Part shown: in pieces, positions 27,409 to 38,388 of the stretch
How the letters are laid out: every line of letters begins with the position of its first letter
How positions within the stretch are numbered: position 1 is the first letter of the stretch
Origin: Wuchereria bancrofti
Lineage: Eukaryota > Nematoda > Chromadorea > Rhabditida > Onchocercidae
Assembly: GCA_005281725.1 (NCBI GenBank)
Contig: SSBO01000001.1
Span: 1,224,399 to 1,288,398, forward strand
Length of the DNA: 64,000 nt
Reading direction: 5' to 3'
Made by a program: the position numbers and the translations under genes
The notes under the pieces: generated by a model
Database searches by the model: none
What the model saw: only the letters and a program-made list of their open reading frames with translations
What the model was told of the DNA's origin: nothing

Positions 27409-27631
27409 ATTAATTAATTTAAAACTGCTTAATAATTTATATGATTTGTTGTGTCGCTGCTAAAAACTATGCGTAAAAATTAAAATTAAGAATTTATGAC
27501 TCAAATTTGATTTCAGGATTTAGCTGTTTATATTTTACTGGTGCTATTCACTTTACTGTTTTCAGAGTTCAAATTATATTAATTTTTCTAATTGTAAGTT
27601 TACCGATTTGTTTTCTCATTGCTTGCATCTT
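27409..27631. other. 3' flank of MITD1-type gene
   Basis: AT-rich sequence up to the first repeat copy; presumably 3' UTR. Nothing else is seen. Confidence 0.4.
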
Positions 27632-28271
27632 GCAGTATACTCATACTTTTATCATAATTGTGTAATATTTTATACTTTTTATTCTGCTGAGTGATATTTT
27701 AGTTGAACGAAGTATTTTTGTACAATATTTTTAAATGTCAGTGTGGATATAGCAATTTTCACTTATCTGATATTCGCATATTTTAAACTTTTATTTCCTC
27801 GACTTTTTCATAATCATCCATTGCAATGATTCGTTGTTATCTGTTGTTATGATATGTTATGGATCTGTTATGGATTCGTGTATTCCTTTATTTGATTTTC
27901 TGATATTATGCGTAACATAATGTGAAAGTGGATTATATGTGACAGGATTACCTGTTTATTTAGAATTTTAGAGGCATTATAAATTGAGCTAAGAAGCGGT
28001 TGAAACCTATTGCATATTATTATAAATAAAAAATTTTTGAGAAATAGAAGTAGCGCTTTTTCTGGATTTTCTAGAAGTTTTAAATTTTTTTGAAATTTCA
28101 TGTTCCACCTTTCGAAGGTTCAGTAATGTTCATGTTACAAGTTTTGTTTATATGAATCTTGAGAATGTTCTTAATAAACCATAGAATTTTGCAAGCGGAA
28201 ATTTTGACAGCAGAAAATTGTTACAGTACTGTAATACACATAAATGCAGTAGGAGTATTACCATCTGTTGA
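27632..28271 (+). repeat. 640-bp direct repeat, copy 1
   Basis: Matches 28958-29597 at a constant offset of 1326 bp with no difference noticed, including an identical 77-codon minus-strand frame. The copy ends exactly at the single N (28272). Confidence 0.95.
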
Positions 28272-28272
28272 N
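28272..28272. other. Single ambiguous base, probable assembly join
   Basis: One N where a 640-bp direct repeat ends and an 1126-bp inverted repeat begins. This looks like a join between sequence edges rather than a true base. Confidence 0.8.
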
Positions 28273-29398
28273 ACGGAAATGTTAAACTGATGGAAGGGTC
28301 GATTATAAAAAAAGTGGCGTGCTTAATTGTTATATGATGTGGTATACAGAGATGCGCTTTTCATTTTCCTTTATGTACAATCGCCAACAAACTGTTAAAA
28401 TGAGATACACAGTAAGCATAAAACGAGTAACAAATAAATACATAAATAATGCAAAGAAATGAGAAATGAAATGATTGTGTTGCAAGGAATTTTAAATTGA
28501 AACTTTGTCAAGTAGCAAAACATTTGAAAAGACGAAGAAATATGAATGCCAAACTTCCTTAAAGACTGATGACCATTGTCGCTTTTTTGAAAAAAAGTTT
28601 AACCTAGAAGTCTTGAAGCTTAATTTTAGTATGATGGAAAGTCAACAAAAAAGAATAATGAGCAAATAGAGTAACCACAGGCCTTTTTTATCCACCCTAA
28701 TTAATTCTTTGCTAAAGAATTACAACTGGGAAAGGAATATGGTTTCTTGCATGTGACTTTTAAGTAATTAAGCCAAACTGTAACAATTCTACATAGATCT
28801 AATATGCTCAGCTAACTTTTCAAATATTTTCATTCATCTTGGATATTTTCATTCATCTTTAAGTAGATAAGCAATGCGAAGCGTAGATTTTTGTTGGCGT
28901 TAATTAGCCTACTTTGGAAAGACTTCTCTGACAGTTTACTCTTCCAAAAAGGTACAAGCAGTATACTCATACTTTTATCATAATTGTGTAATATTTTATA
29001 CTTTTTATTCTGCTGAGTGATATTTTAGTTGAACGAAGTATTTTTGTACAATATTTTTAAATGTCAGTGTGGATATAGCAATTTTCACTTATCTGATATT
29101 CGCATATTTTAAACTTTTATTTCCTCGACTTTTTCATAATCATCCATTGCAATGATTCGTTGTTATCTGTTGTTATGATATGTTATGGATCTGTTATGGA
29201 TTCGTGTATTCCTTTATTTGATTTTCTGATATTATGCGTAACATAATGTGAAAGTGGATTATATGTGACAGGATTACCTGTTTATTTAGAATTTTAGAGG
29301 CATTATAAATTGAGCTAAGAAGCGGTTGAAACCTATTGCATATTATTATAAATAAAAAATTTTTGAGAAATAGAAGTAGCGCTTTTTCTGGATTTTCT
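28273..29398 (+). repeat. 1126-bp inverted repeat, left arm
   Basis: The reverse complement of 38389-39514 (coordinates sum to 67787), with no mismatch noticed. It starts on the base after the N at 28272. No gene is recognised inside it. Confidence 0.93.
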
Positions 29399-29597
29399 AG
29401 AAGTTTTAAATTTTTTTGAAATTTCATGTTCCACCTTTCGAAGGTTCAGTAATGTTCATGTTACAAGTTTTGTTTATATGAATCTTGAGAATGTTCTTAA
29501 TAAACCATAGAATTTTGCAAGCGGAAATTTTGACAGCAGAAAATTGTTACAGTACTGTAATACACATAAATGCAGTAGGAGTATTACCATCTGTTGA
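28958..29597 (+). repeat. 640-bp direct repeat, copy 2
   Basis: Second copy of 27632-28271. Its first 441 bp are also part of the 1126-bp inverted repeat. Confidence 0.95.
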
Positions 29598-30929
29598 AAT
29601 AATTGAAATAGCAAAATATGGGATTCTATAGGATGACGTATGAAGTTAGTGTCCGTATTTCATGACGTCAACTGTTTCAATTACAGTTTATGAGTGTAAT
29701 AAGCAGTGATTATGTGATAATCATTCACTACTGGGAGAAATTGTACCGCAATAAATAATGTTACAGGTGACATTTTAAAAATTTTGATTGTCATCAGTTT
29801 AAATGTGATATTTAATTAAGTGTTATGAAAAGCAAACATCATATCAGAACACACTGCTTGAAGTTTTATAGAAAGAACAATGAAATTATACAGTGTTTAA
29901 GTTTAATCAGTGTTTAATCATATAACCTTAGCAGTTGTCTTTTACTGATTACATCCCTAATTAATCATCGAGTTTATCCTGCCGTGATTATTAGAGTTAC
30001 AGATGAAGCAGTTCTAATGCTTAAAATAATTTTAGTCATCACATATATTGAATACTTTAAAAGTTTAAGTAATAATCAATATGCTGCTATTGCAAATTTT
30101 TTTTGAAAAAAAAAAATTATTTTAGACGTACTAAAGAATTGTGCTGTCACATCTTGTCACACTTACTTCGATATTCCGTCTAAAATAGTAGTAATCAGTG
30201 ACAAACTTTAAAAAAAAAAGCTTAAAGTGAAGTCTTTCTCAGAATATACGCACTACGCTTGATATCTCCACATTAAAACGGCAAAAATTACATGAATAAC
30301 TCATTCAAAGATATTTGTCGAGGTTTCCCTACTTAAATCTCGTGAATTTATGCAAAAAAAAGTGACTCTCTATAATTTGAGTGTCTTCCTGTAAATCGTT
30401 AATTAAATTTTTGTCCATTCTGTAAATGTGTAAACTTAAATAGATCCTTTCTAGCTGATAGACGAAAGCCCAGATATAGGGCGGATTCCGTACTATATCA
30501 ATATTCCTGTTTAGTTTTACTGAGTTTTTTCCTTTTATTGTTCATTGTTTCCCCGAATACCGATGGATTACTATTATTAATATTATTATGAATTATTATC
30601 ACTATTATTGTCATTGTTTATTATAAAATAATAATAATTATAATTATAATAATTATTATTATTATTAATCTTTGTTTTGCTGATGACGAATTTGTTGGAT
30701 AATTTTAGTGAAGTAAAAAAAATTAGCATAGTAGAAAAAGTAGAAAAAAATTAGTTCTGAAGAGAAAAAATGATGTTGAAGAGAAAAATGATATCTACCA
30801 ACATATTATGATGCGAGAACTTAATTAAACATACAATAAAAAATGAAACGAATGGATCACAGTAGTAATCAACAAAACCGAGATTAATGATGAGGCCGTA
30901 GCAGTGGAATTGAAAAACTGTCAGGTTCT
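29598..30929. other. Non-coding AT-rich stretch
   Basis: No coding signal. Contains ATT/TAA-rich microsatellite at about 30570-30665 and an A-rich stretch at about 30090-30120. Confidence 0.5.
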
Positions 30930-31610
30930 AATAATGTGGTGTTTCGGCTTTGTCCACTGTTAATTCTGAAGTGAACTGAATCTCTGCTCAGATAATTCTT
31001 GTCCGTTAGACTCTTAAATTGTTCGATCTAAAATTATTACACATTTTAAGTATGGTGATGTGCTACATAATTCATGCGTATTTTTGTTCGTAGTCAATTA
31101 TTTTGATGGAATGTCTTTTTCCTGTAGGAAGAATTTCCAATGACCCACTAATGCAAGTAGTTTTCGCAGAAGTTAAAGAGTATTTCCGAAGTAGAAATCA
31201 TAGTTTTTCTTTACCAAGGTCAACCAAAACCATTCATTCCTCTGTATTCACTGCTACTGAATTTTCACTTTCCTATGACAGTAAAAAAAAACCTCTGCTG
31301 TGTGACGAATAATACCGTTTGAACTAAGCTTCATTATTAATGTCAACACCTCAACCATTTTTAAATCTCAGCTGCGTCGTATTCACGGGAACGTGAACAA
31401 TAAAAAGAAAAAAGCTCAGTAACACTAGACAAAAGCACAGATATATCTATAATGAATAAAGAAGACTGACAGAAAAAAAAATTCAGTACACAGCTTAAAC
31501 TGAACTTCGTTGTAAATCTTAACACATTTTCAACTATTTCCAAATCTCAGTAGCATAAATATTCGTAGAAACAATAAACAATAAAAAGAAAAAAAGTGAA
31601 ACACGAAATT
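30930..31610 (+). repeat. Diverged inverted repeat family, copy A
   Basis: Resembles the reverse complement of about 37170-37824 with many substitutions. Shared blocks include GACTCTTAAATTGTTCGATC, CTGTAGGAAGAATTTC and GTAGAAATCAT. A roughly 75-bp submodule (core TTTTACTGAGCTTTTTTCTT on one strand) occurs again at about 30510-30565, 31370-31440, 31545-31600 and 37325-37400. The 69-codon frame at 31103-31312 lies in this repeat and is interrupted by stops in the other copy, so it is not called as a gene. Confidence 0.75.
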
Positions 31611-32573
31611 TACTTCCATTCATCCATTGCAAAGGATACATTTAAGCTTGCGCTCATCACTTACAGACTGGGCAAAAATTCAAATGAACGGTTCGTGCCG
31701 GGACACTCGACTTACAGGAAGTCACGTTTTTTGCATAAATGCATGAAATTTTGGCAGTCTTATTTTTTCTTTCTCTGTGTCTTTTCTACTTCTTTTTGTC
31801 TGTGGTTTGTTCTTAAGGATTTCTCTAGTTTATATGTCCGACATTTTTGTTATTTTTTCTAATATTCCGAGGCTTCTGTTTTCTTGAAAGTTTTGATATT
31901 TTCTGCTCATTGTATTACTAAGTGTCTTTGGTAATGGCAAATATTTCTTGATAGTTATGAATTTGTATTCTTACGAAATAATTTTTCTGTTCATTTGCTT
32001 TGTTTGGTTTTTAATAACAATATTTTCTAGGTTTTTTTCTTTATTTTTGTCTGTCGCAGTTCTTTCCTATTTTGTCGAACATAAGATATAATTAGCTAGT
32101 GAACTTAATTTAGAATATTCTAAATTGGTCGTACTTCTTGGTTTTGGACAAGTACAATTGTTACGATTGTTCAAATGAGAAACTAAAAAAAGTAAGAAAA
32201 GGTTACATAAGGATGAAGTTGTGGTTAACATTATGTTGCGCCACTAAAATTTGTCATTTACTGCAAAACTATTTAAAATGATCGACGTTGCTGGTAAAAG
32301 TAAAACTATTTGTGTTGAAAAATTATGAAAAATTATACTTTTATAGTATTCTTTCATGCAAAATTTTGTCGAGGAAAATGATTGCCCTAAGCTCACAATA
32401 CTTTTTTGTAAAAAGCAGTAATAAAATTGTACTTCTGGAAAAGACTAAATTCTTTCATGTGGGAGTGAGAGCAAGTTTTGATGTAATCACAAAATCTGAG
32501 AGCAGTTGCTAGTTTGTCAAACCGATGTAGCATTGTAGACAAAATTGCTAGAAGCAATTAAGGATACAGTGAT
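31611..32573. other. Unassigned stretch
   Basis: AT-rich sequence with only short open frames (for example 31596-31862 and 32288-32512, both +) and no recognised domain. Confidence 0.4.
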
Positions 32574-32910
32574 CAATTAAGCTGTATCATTGTTACTTTC
32601 AAATTACTCAAATTAGCACTCGGTACGGTTATATGTTCTAGCATATGTCTTTTAATGTCATAATTGATGTATGTCATAATTCAAATGGTTCTTTTAACAT
32701 TCGTCGATTGCACATTTGATGTTTTGGACATTATCTAGCTAAAGCAAATTAGGCAAAGCAAGACATTGTATTCTAAGTATATATATGTCTAAAGTGTCCA
32801 TGTGAGTGTTTCCGGAATTCATTCGCTATCGTTTCCATATTACTACGGCTATTCAGACTGGTTTGTTGAGTCCGTTGATTTGAATGCACTGAATTAGTAA
32901 CAGATTTCAG
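32574..32910 (+). repeat. Diverged direct repeat, copy 1 (about 340 bp)
   Basis: Resembles 33603-33957. Shared blocks include CAAATTAGCACTC.GTACGG, GACTGGTTTGTT and TTTGAATGCACTGAATTAG, ending at the same acceptor-like AGATTTCAG. The changes that would alter protein are as frequent as silent ones, so the repeat is not obviously under coding constraint. Confidence 0.85.
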
Positions 32911-33034
32911 GTTCCACTTGATCGATATCAAGGAAAGTTGCAACTGCCTGTTCCAGTCACTGGCATATTATATTGTTGGCTGGAAAGGACTATCGAATGC
33001 TTTGGGGGCCGATTTGCTCATATTTCGAGACTCT
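32911..33034 (+). other. Exon-like open segment, unidentified
   Basis: Begins right after AGATTTCAG and is open for 41 codons to a GT (33035). It reads VPLDRYQGKLQLPVPVTGIL and continues CWLERTIECFGGRFAHISRL. The composition is protein-like, unlike the surrounding DNA, but I recognise no family and no partner exon joins in phase without a stop. Could be an exon of a fast-evolving gene or a relic. Confidence 0.3.
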
Positions 33035-33049
33035 GTAATTTTGTTTTTG

Positions 33050-33420
33050 GTTTTTTGTTTTCAGTAAAAAAAAAATTTGAAAAAAGAAAATAAAAAAAAT
33101 AAAAAAGAAGAAAAACCGTTGATAATAATGAAAAAAAAAATAAAAAAACATTAAAAAAATGCGGTAAAAAAGAGAAAACAAAAAAAAAAATAAAATTAAA
33201 ACAAAAAGAATAGACAAAAAAAAAAACAAAATAAAAAACGAAAAAGGATGCAAAAAATCCAAAATCGTGGAAAAAAAATAAAATCCGGAAAATATCGAAG
33301 AAATGAATTAAATAAAAATTAAAAAAAATGAACAATGAAAAAAAAAGAAAACGGAAGAAAAAGTGCGAAAAGAAAAGAAAATCAAGAAAAAAAATGAAAA
33401 ATTGTTTAAAAATTGTTTAA
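33050..33420. repeat. A-rich low-complexity tract
   Basis: Dense AAAAA/GAAAA/TAAAA runs over about 370 bp, separating the two diverged direct repeats. The poly-Phe frames on the minus strand are artefacts of this tract. Confidence 0.9.
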
Positions 33421-33602
33421 AAGAAAAGAGAAATTACCAAGAGAGAAATAGAAAAAAAAAGTAAAAGAAAGTGATTGGAAAGTGGGGAGTTGTTTGAAAT
33501 AGATGTGTTGGTGTAATGTTCGAACGCGATCGAATGTAAGTTTCTTTTTGAATTTTGAATATTGTTTTTGGACTTTAAGAGAGAATCTATTTTTCCTAAA
33601 AC

Positions 33603-33957
33603 CAATTAAGTGATACCATTGCTACTTTCAAGTAACTCAAATTAGCACTCAGTACGGTTATATGTTTTAACATATGTCTCTTAATGTCATAATTGATGTA
33701 GCACCTTTCAAATGGTTATGTCTAACACTCGTCGATTGGACATTTAATGTTTTGGACACTAGCTAGTTAAAGCAAGTTAGGTAAAGCAAGACATTGTGTT
33801 CTAAAATTTCCGAATATGTTGTAAAGTGTCTGTACACGATGTAAGTGTTTTCGGAACTATCGTTTCACTTAACTATCGCTTCCATATCACTACGGCTATT
33901 CAGACTGGTTTGTTAGATTCACTGATTTGAATGCACTGAATTAGCAATAGATTTCAG
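33603..33957 (+). repeat. Diverged direct repeat, copy 2 (about 355 bp)
   Basis: Partner of 32574-32910. Ends at the same acceptor-like site, after which the two copies share no sequence. Confidence 0.85.
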
Positions 33958-34393
33958 AGTTCGAAATGGACATCAATGTGGAAATACATGTGATACAAGC
34001 AGCAGAAATCCAAAAATGTCTTGGCATAAATGAGTCGTAAGTGAATATCTATCGTGAGTGAATCTATTCTACAAAGGAAGGCATAAATTTGCAGTTGGAT
34101 GTGTAGATGGTTGGAAAATCAGTAAATGGGCAAAATATAATAAATGACGATAAGGGAAATATTTCTCCAAGAAGTCCAGTAAATTTTTTTCAATAGCTTG
34201 TTTGCTGATCCGATACATTAAATGTTATGTGAAAATTTTGATTTGCTGACTTCAATCGGATTTCAGGACGATGGAAAGGTCATAACTATCATTAGATAAA
34301 ATGTCAGAAATGATTACATGTTTTTTTTTTTCTTTTTTTTTGCTTAGAATTGAATGCTTCACTGCTTGTAGGCAAGAAATTATCGCCTTATGA
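33958..34393 (+). other. Possible two-exon fragment, unidentified
   Basis: A segment 33958-34036 (reads FEMDINVEIHVIQAAEIQKC then LGINE) ends at a good donor (GTAAGTG). After a long pyrimidine tract and TGCTTAG, a segment from 34348 continues in phase (IECFTACRQEIIAL) to a TGA at 34391-34393. Another frame from 34350 stays open to 34502, so the choice is uncertain. No family is recognised and no start codon is assigned. Confidence 0.25.
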
Positions 34394-35014
34394 GATGAAT
34401 CACACTTATCAAATATTTACAAATCGTGGCAGAGCCTTTTGTACTGACAGACACATTGGTCCCAAAAAGAGGTTAACGATGTTGTACCAGCGAGGATGTT
34501 GAAAATATGAACGATGTAAGTTTTGATAAATAATAGGGAGTAATGCAAATAGGGAGTAATTTTCTTGAGAATCTACATTGGAATCTCTCAAAAATACTAG
34601 AGATCAAAGTAAATCGAAGCAATAATAGAATACAATCATACCAACAGTATCATACGGCTAATTTTTCGAAATCACTAGAAATCAACTCTGTAATGAAATC
34701 ACTCTTCAGAATCTCTAAGCTTTGTGATAATTAATAAATGAAATTATGTTTTGTCAGGGACGAAATCATTAATGCCTATTGTCTTGAACCAATCCGTTAC
34801 AATTCATTAAACGAAATAAAATTTGTGCTTTAATTGGTTTTTTTCCTTATGAAAATTGGATGTATGCCTATTTCTTTTTCTAATGTTTTCAAAATCAATT
34901 TTATTTAATTTTGCTATTTTGCTGTAGTCACTGGAAAGATGAATTGCTTCTCACAATTCATTTGGCAAAAAGTTTTACTTCGCACGATACTGAGAAATGA
35001 AAAAAATATTTTAG

Positions 35015-35269
35015 GATGGAATCGTCGGTACACTGGATGAGCATGTATTATCGATTGAATTTTCTAGTTGCTGCAGAAGCGATGAAATTTCCACCTCAGC
35101 AATCTATTCTCAGATATCGAAAAATGGATATGGGAATTTTTCCGTAGTTCACCATGGTTCTGTTAGACCAAGGTTTTTGACTGTGAACAACCAATGCAGA
35201 AATAAATTTTGCTTTACTTTTTTGAAAATTATGTTTAGGATGTGCTTAAATTATTATTTCAATTTGTAG
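35015..35269 (+). other. Exon-like open segment, unidentified
   Basis: Follows an acceptor-like TATTTTAG and stays open 84 codons to a TAG (reads DGIVGTLDEHVLSIEFSSCC and onward). An overlapping frame with an ATG at 35016 is open for 43 codons. No domain is recognised. Confidence 0.25.
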
Positions 35270-36335
35270 CTCTATCTCTTCTTTAACCTCTTCTCCTTGA
35301 AATCTAAAGCAATTATATTGTTAAAATTCTAAAATCATTAATTTGTTAGAGTCCTGATTTGGACTTCATCAAAATCAATACCCTAATGGTGAAAATAAAG
35401 GTGTCCATCTGGATTACGAAAATGGTATCTTTCTTCCAGTGTTTAAACGTTCAGTACACTTTGTTCAATACAGTTTCAAAAACTAATAGTGATGTATTGA
35501 TTATTAATTTGTTATGCAAACATAATACAGATTTTACATGAGTTTTGGAATAAAATATGAGATCCGAAAAGAGAATATTGTTAAAGGAGTATTGCAGTTT
35601 ATCTGGAGTGTAAAGATGAAAGCTTGTCTGTTATATCAGCACAACAAGAATATTTTTATTTAGGATAACTGTTTAACACTAAACGATTTCATAGCATGAA
35701 TTTTAACTACAATGTAAGTTATTCCGTTTTGCAAAATTTTTGTAATGTATGATCATATAAATGCCCAAATTAATTAATTACGAAGACAGTAACATGGTTA
35801 TAATGAAACATTTAGGAGGGTAATGTGCTAACCACATCAGTTGGGTAAAATGGCTTCATAACTTTATTCTTAAGTGAGTTACGATACAATAACTATCATA
35901 TCAATTTATTTTATGTGTTATTTAAAACAAGCAACCGTCATTGGTAAGCATCAGTTTATTGATGGACTGAAGTCCCAACATTTCTTGATTCTTTTGGAAA
36001 TTACTTTATCAGTTAGTGCATATTTTTAATTGCTGAACAATTATGAGGAAGAAGAAAGTGCAGTTTGGAAAGTCCATGTATGCAGTTTTCCGTGAATCAA
36101 AAAAAAAAATTGTTTCCTTGTAACGATAAATAATCAGGCAGTTTGCGAGTATGTCAGTAAAAGAAAATGATTTACAGACCCTCTTCCTCACTTGATCTTT
36201 ATCGTTTGATCGTTTTCCGTAATCGTATTTGCAGAAACAGGCAATATCTTTATGTAATACTTTATTTTGAGATTTTAGGTCTCCCTCATTCGTTTATGCA
36301 TCTTCTTTAGTTCCTAAAATTAGCATAAATCTAAG

Positions 36336-36898
36336 AGTTGAACAGGTTTAAATAGTACTTTCAAGTAGAGGTAAAGGTGTCTCGAGCAGTTACAGCAAAG
36401 ATTTCTCAGTTTTTTTTTTCATTTTTTTTAATCTTTTTTTCTTTTCTGATCGAGTTCATACTAGTTCATCTTTTAATTCATCCTTTTTCTGTTTCTGTTT
36501 TTCTAATTGCTTTATAGTGATTTCCAATAAAAATGCCTAAATCTTAGTTTACTGTTATAAAGGATAAATTCAATGCAAGAAATAGTGATTGATTGGGGAA
36601 AATTTTTTGGCGAAACTTATCGAAGATAAAAACCATATGGAACTTATCTGAAATATTTCAAATCAAAGTGAATATTTTAAAATTAAGCGCGAATCTTCCC
36701 ATTGTTTATTTAAATAAATTAGACCTTCATGTATATCGCGTATTCTCATCTGTTTTGAAGTTAAACTTTTATTTATATGGAAGGTAGATAATTAAACCGA
36801 CGAGTATAACTATTTCATTACCTTAATATGTCATTCAGGCCACCATAATTTATTATTTCAACTGTCAAAATTACACAAACTACTCAGAAAAACATCCA
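36336..36898 (+). repeat. 563-bp fold-back repeat, left arm
   Basis: The reverse complement of 37825-38387 (coordinates sum to 74723) with no mismatch noticed; the two arms are separated by 926 bp. Identical open frames appear at 36593-36787 (+) and 37936-38130 (-). Confidence 0.93.
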
Positions 36899-37169
36899 TT
36901 TGATAGTTAAGTAATAAATTATAATGGTCTATATGACAACACTTACATTATATTAAAAAAAGTAAATTATACTTTAACTGAATTAAAAGCAGCTGATAAC
37001 TAAAAGAAATGTCAACTGGAATTTTCAGTACACAAATAAGTGTAATTAATTCTCATGTCAAAATTGAATTGAAAACCAAATAGGAAATTTGAATTGAAAA
37101 CCAATTTAATTTCAACATAAATACTGATTTTACGTACTATATTGAGAGTGCATTGAAATTTATTTAAAT

Positions 37170-37824
37170 CTTCCAGCTAATATCTTTTTTAGTTATTCGA
37201 ACAATGGAGCTAACTAAATATAGATTTTCGGTCACTCTTTAATTTTGATTCATTTATTAATATTCTGAATAATTTACGGAGGTTTTTTTTTCTGTCAGTT
37301 TTTTTATTCATTATGGATTTCGTTCTATGTCTGGACTTTTGTCTAGTTTTACTGAGCTTTTTTTGCTTCTATTGGTCACTGTTCCCACGAATACGATAGA
37401 GTTAAAATTAAAAATAGTTGAAAGTGTTGAGATTAATAACGAAGCTTACTCGTTACACAGTAGAGGTTTTTTTTTTTCATTGTTACAGGGAAGTGAAAAT
37501 TTAGGTTGATGTTGGTAAAAAAAACCATGATTTCTACTTCGTTCTCTTTATTACTACATTTTTTGACTTCTACAGGAACTACCTATATTACATTAGTTAT
37601 TACTTTTACATTAGCTAGTTCATTAGAAATTCTTCCTACAGTGACCCTTCAAAATGACGAATGTGAACTAAAATATGCATAAATTATATAGAATATCACC
37701 ATACTTTAAAATACGTAGTAATTTTGGATCGAACAATTTAAGAGTCTCATGAACAAGACTTAGTGATTTGGTTCACTTCTGGATTGACAATGGACAAAAC
37801 TGAAACACCATATTTATTATAAAT
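37170..37824 (-). repeat. Diverged inverted repeat family, copy B
   Basis: Inverted, diverged partner of 30930-31610. It fills most of the spacer between the fold-back arms. Confidence 0.7.
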
Positions 37825-38387
37825 TGGATGTTTTTCTGAGTAGTTTGTGTAATTTTGACAGTTGAAATAATAAATTATGGTGGCCTGAATGACATATTAA
37901 GGTAATGAAATAGTTATACTCGTCGGTTTAATTATCTACCTTCCATATAAATAAAAGTTTAACTTCAAAACAGATGAGAATACGCGATATACATGAAGGT
38001 CTAATTTATTTAAATAAACAATGGGAAGATTCGCGCTTAATTTTAAAATATTCACTTTGATTTGAAATATTTCAGATAAGTTCCATATGGTTTTTATCTT
38101 CGATAAGTTTCGCCAAAAAATTTTCCCCAATCAATCACTATTTCTTGCATTGAATTTATCCTTTATAACAGTAAACTAAGATTTAGGCATTTTTATTGGA
38201 AATCACTATAAAGCAATTAGAAAAACAGAAACAGAAAAAGGATGAATTAAAAGATGAACTAGTATGAACTCGATCAGAAAAGAAAAAAAGATTAAAAAAA
38301 ATGAAAAAAAAAACTGAGAAATCTTTGCTGTAACTGCTCGAGACACCTTTACCTCTACTTGAAAGTACTATTTAAACCTGTTCAACT
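37825..38387 (-). repeat. 563-bp fold-back repeat, right arm
   Basis: Partner of 36336-36898. The arm ends exactly at the single N (38388). Confidence 0.93.
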
Positions 38388-38388
38388 N
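38388..38388. other. Single ambiguous base, probable assembly join
   Basis: One N between the end of the fold-back arm and the start of the 1126-bp inverted repeat. Confidence 0.8.

Noticed and set aside
27868..29427. Identical 77-codon minus-strand frames (27868-28101 and 29194-29427)
   Set aside because: They are identical only because they lie in the duplicated 640-bp segment; there is no recognisable domain or splice support.
31103..31312. 69-codon frame with an acceptor-like CTGTAG in it
   Set aside because: The inverted repeat copy near 37.6 kb has stops in the same frame, so it belongs to a dispersed repeat and shows no sign of coding constraint.
32990..33335. Phe-rich 90- and 105-codon minus-strand frames resembling membrane proteins
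   Set aside because: They are pure translation of an A-rich low-complexity tract.
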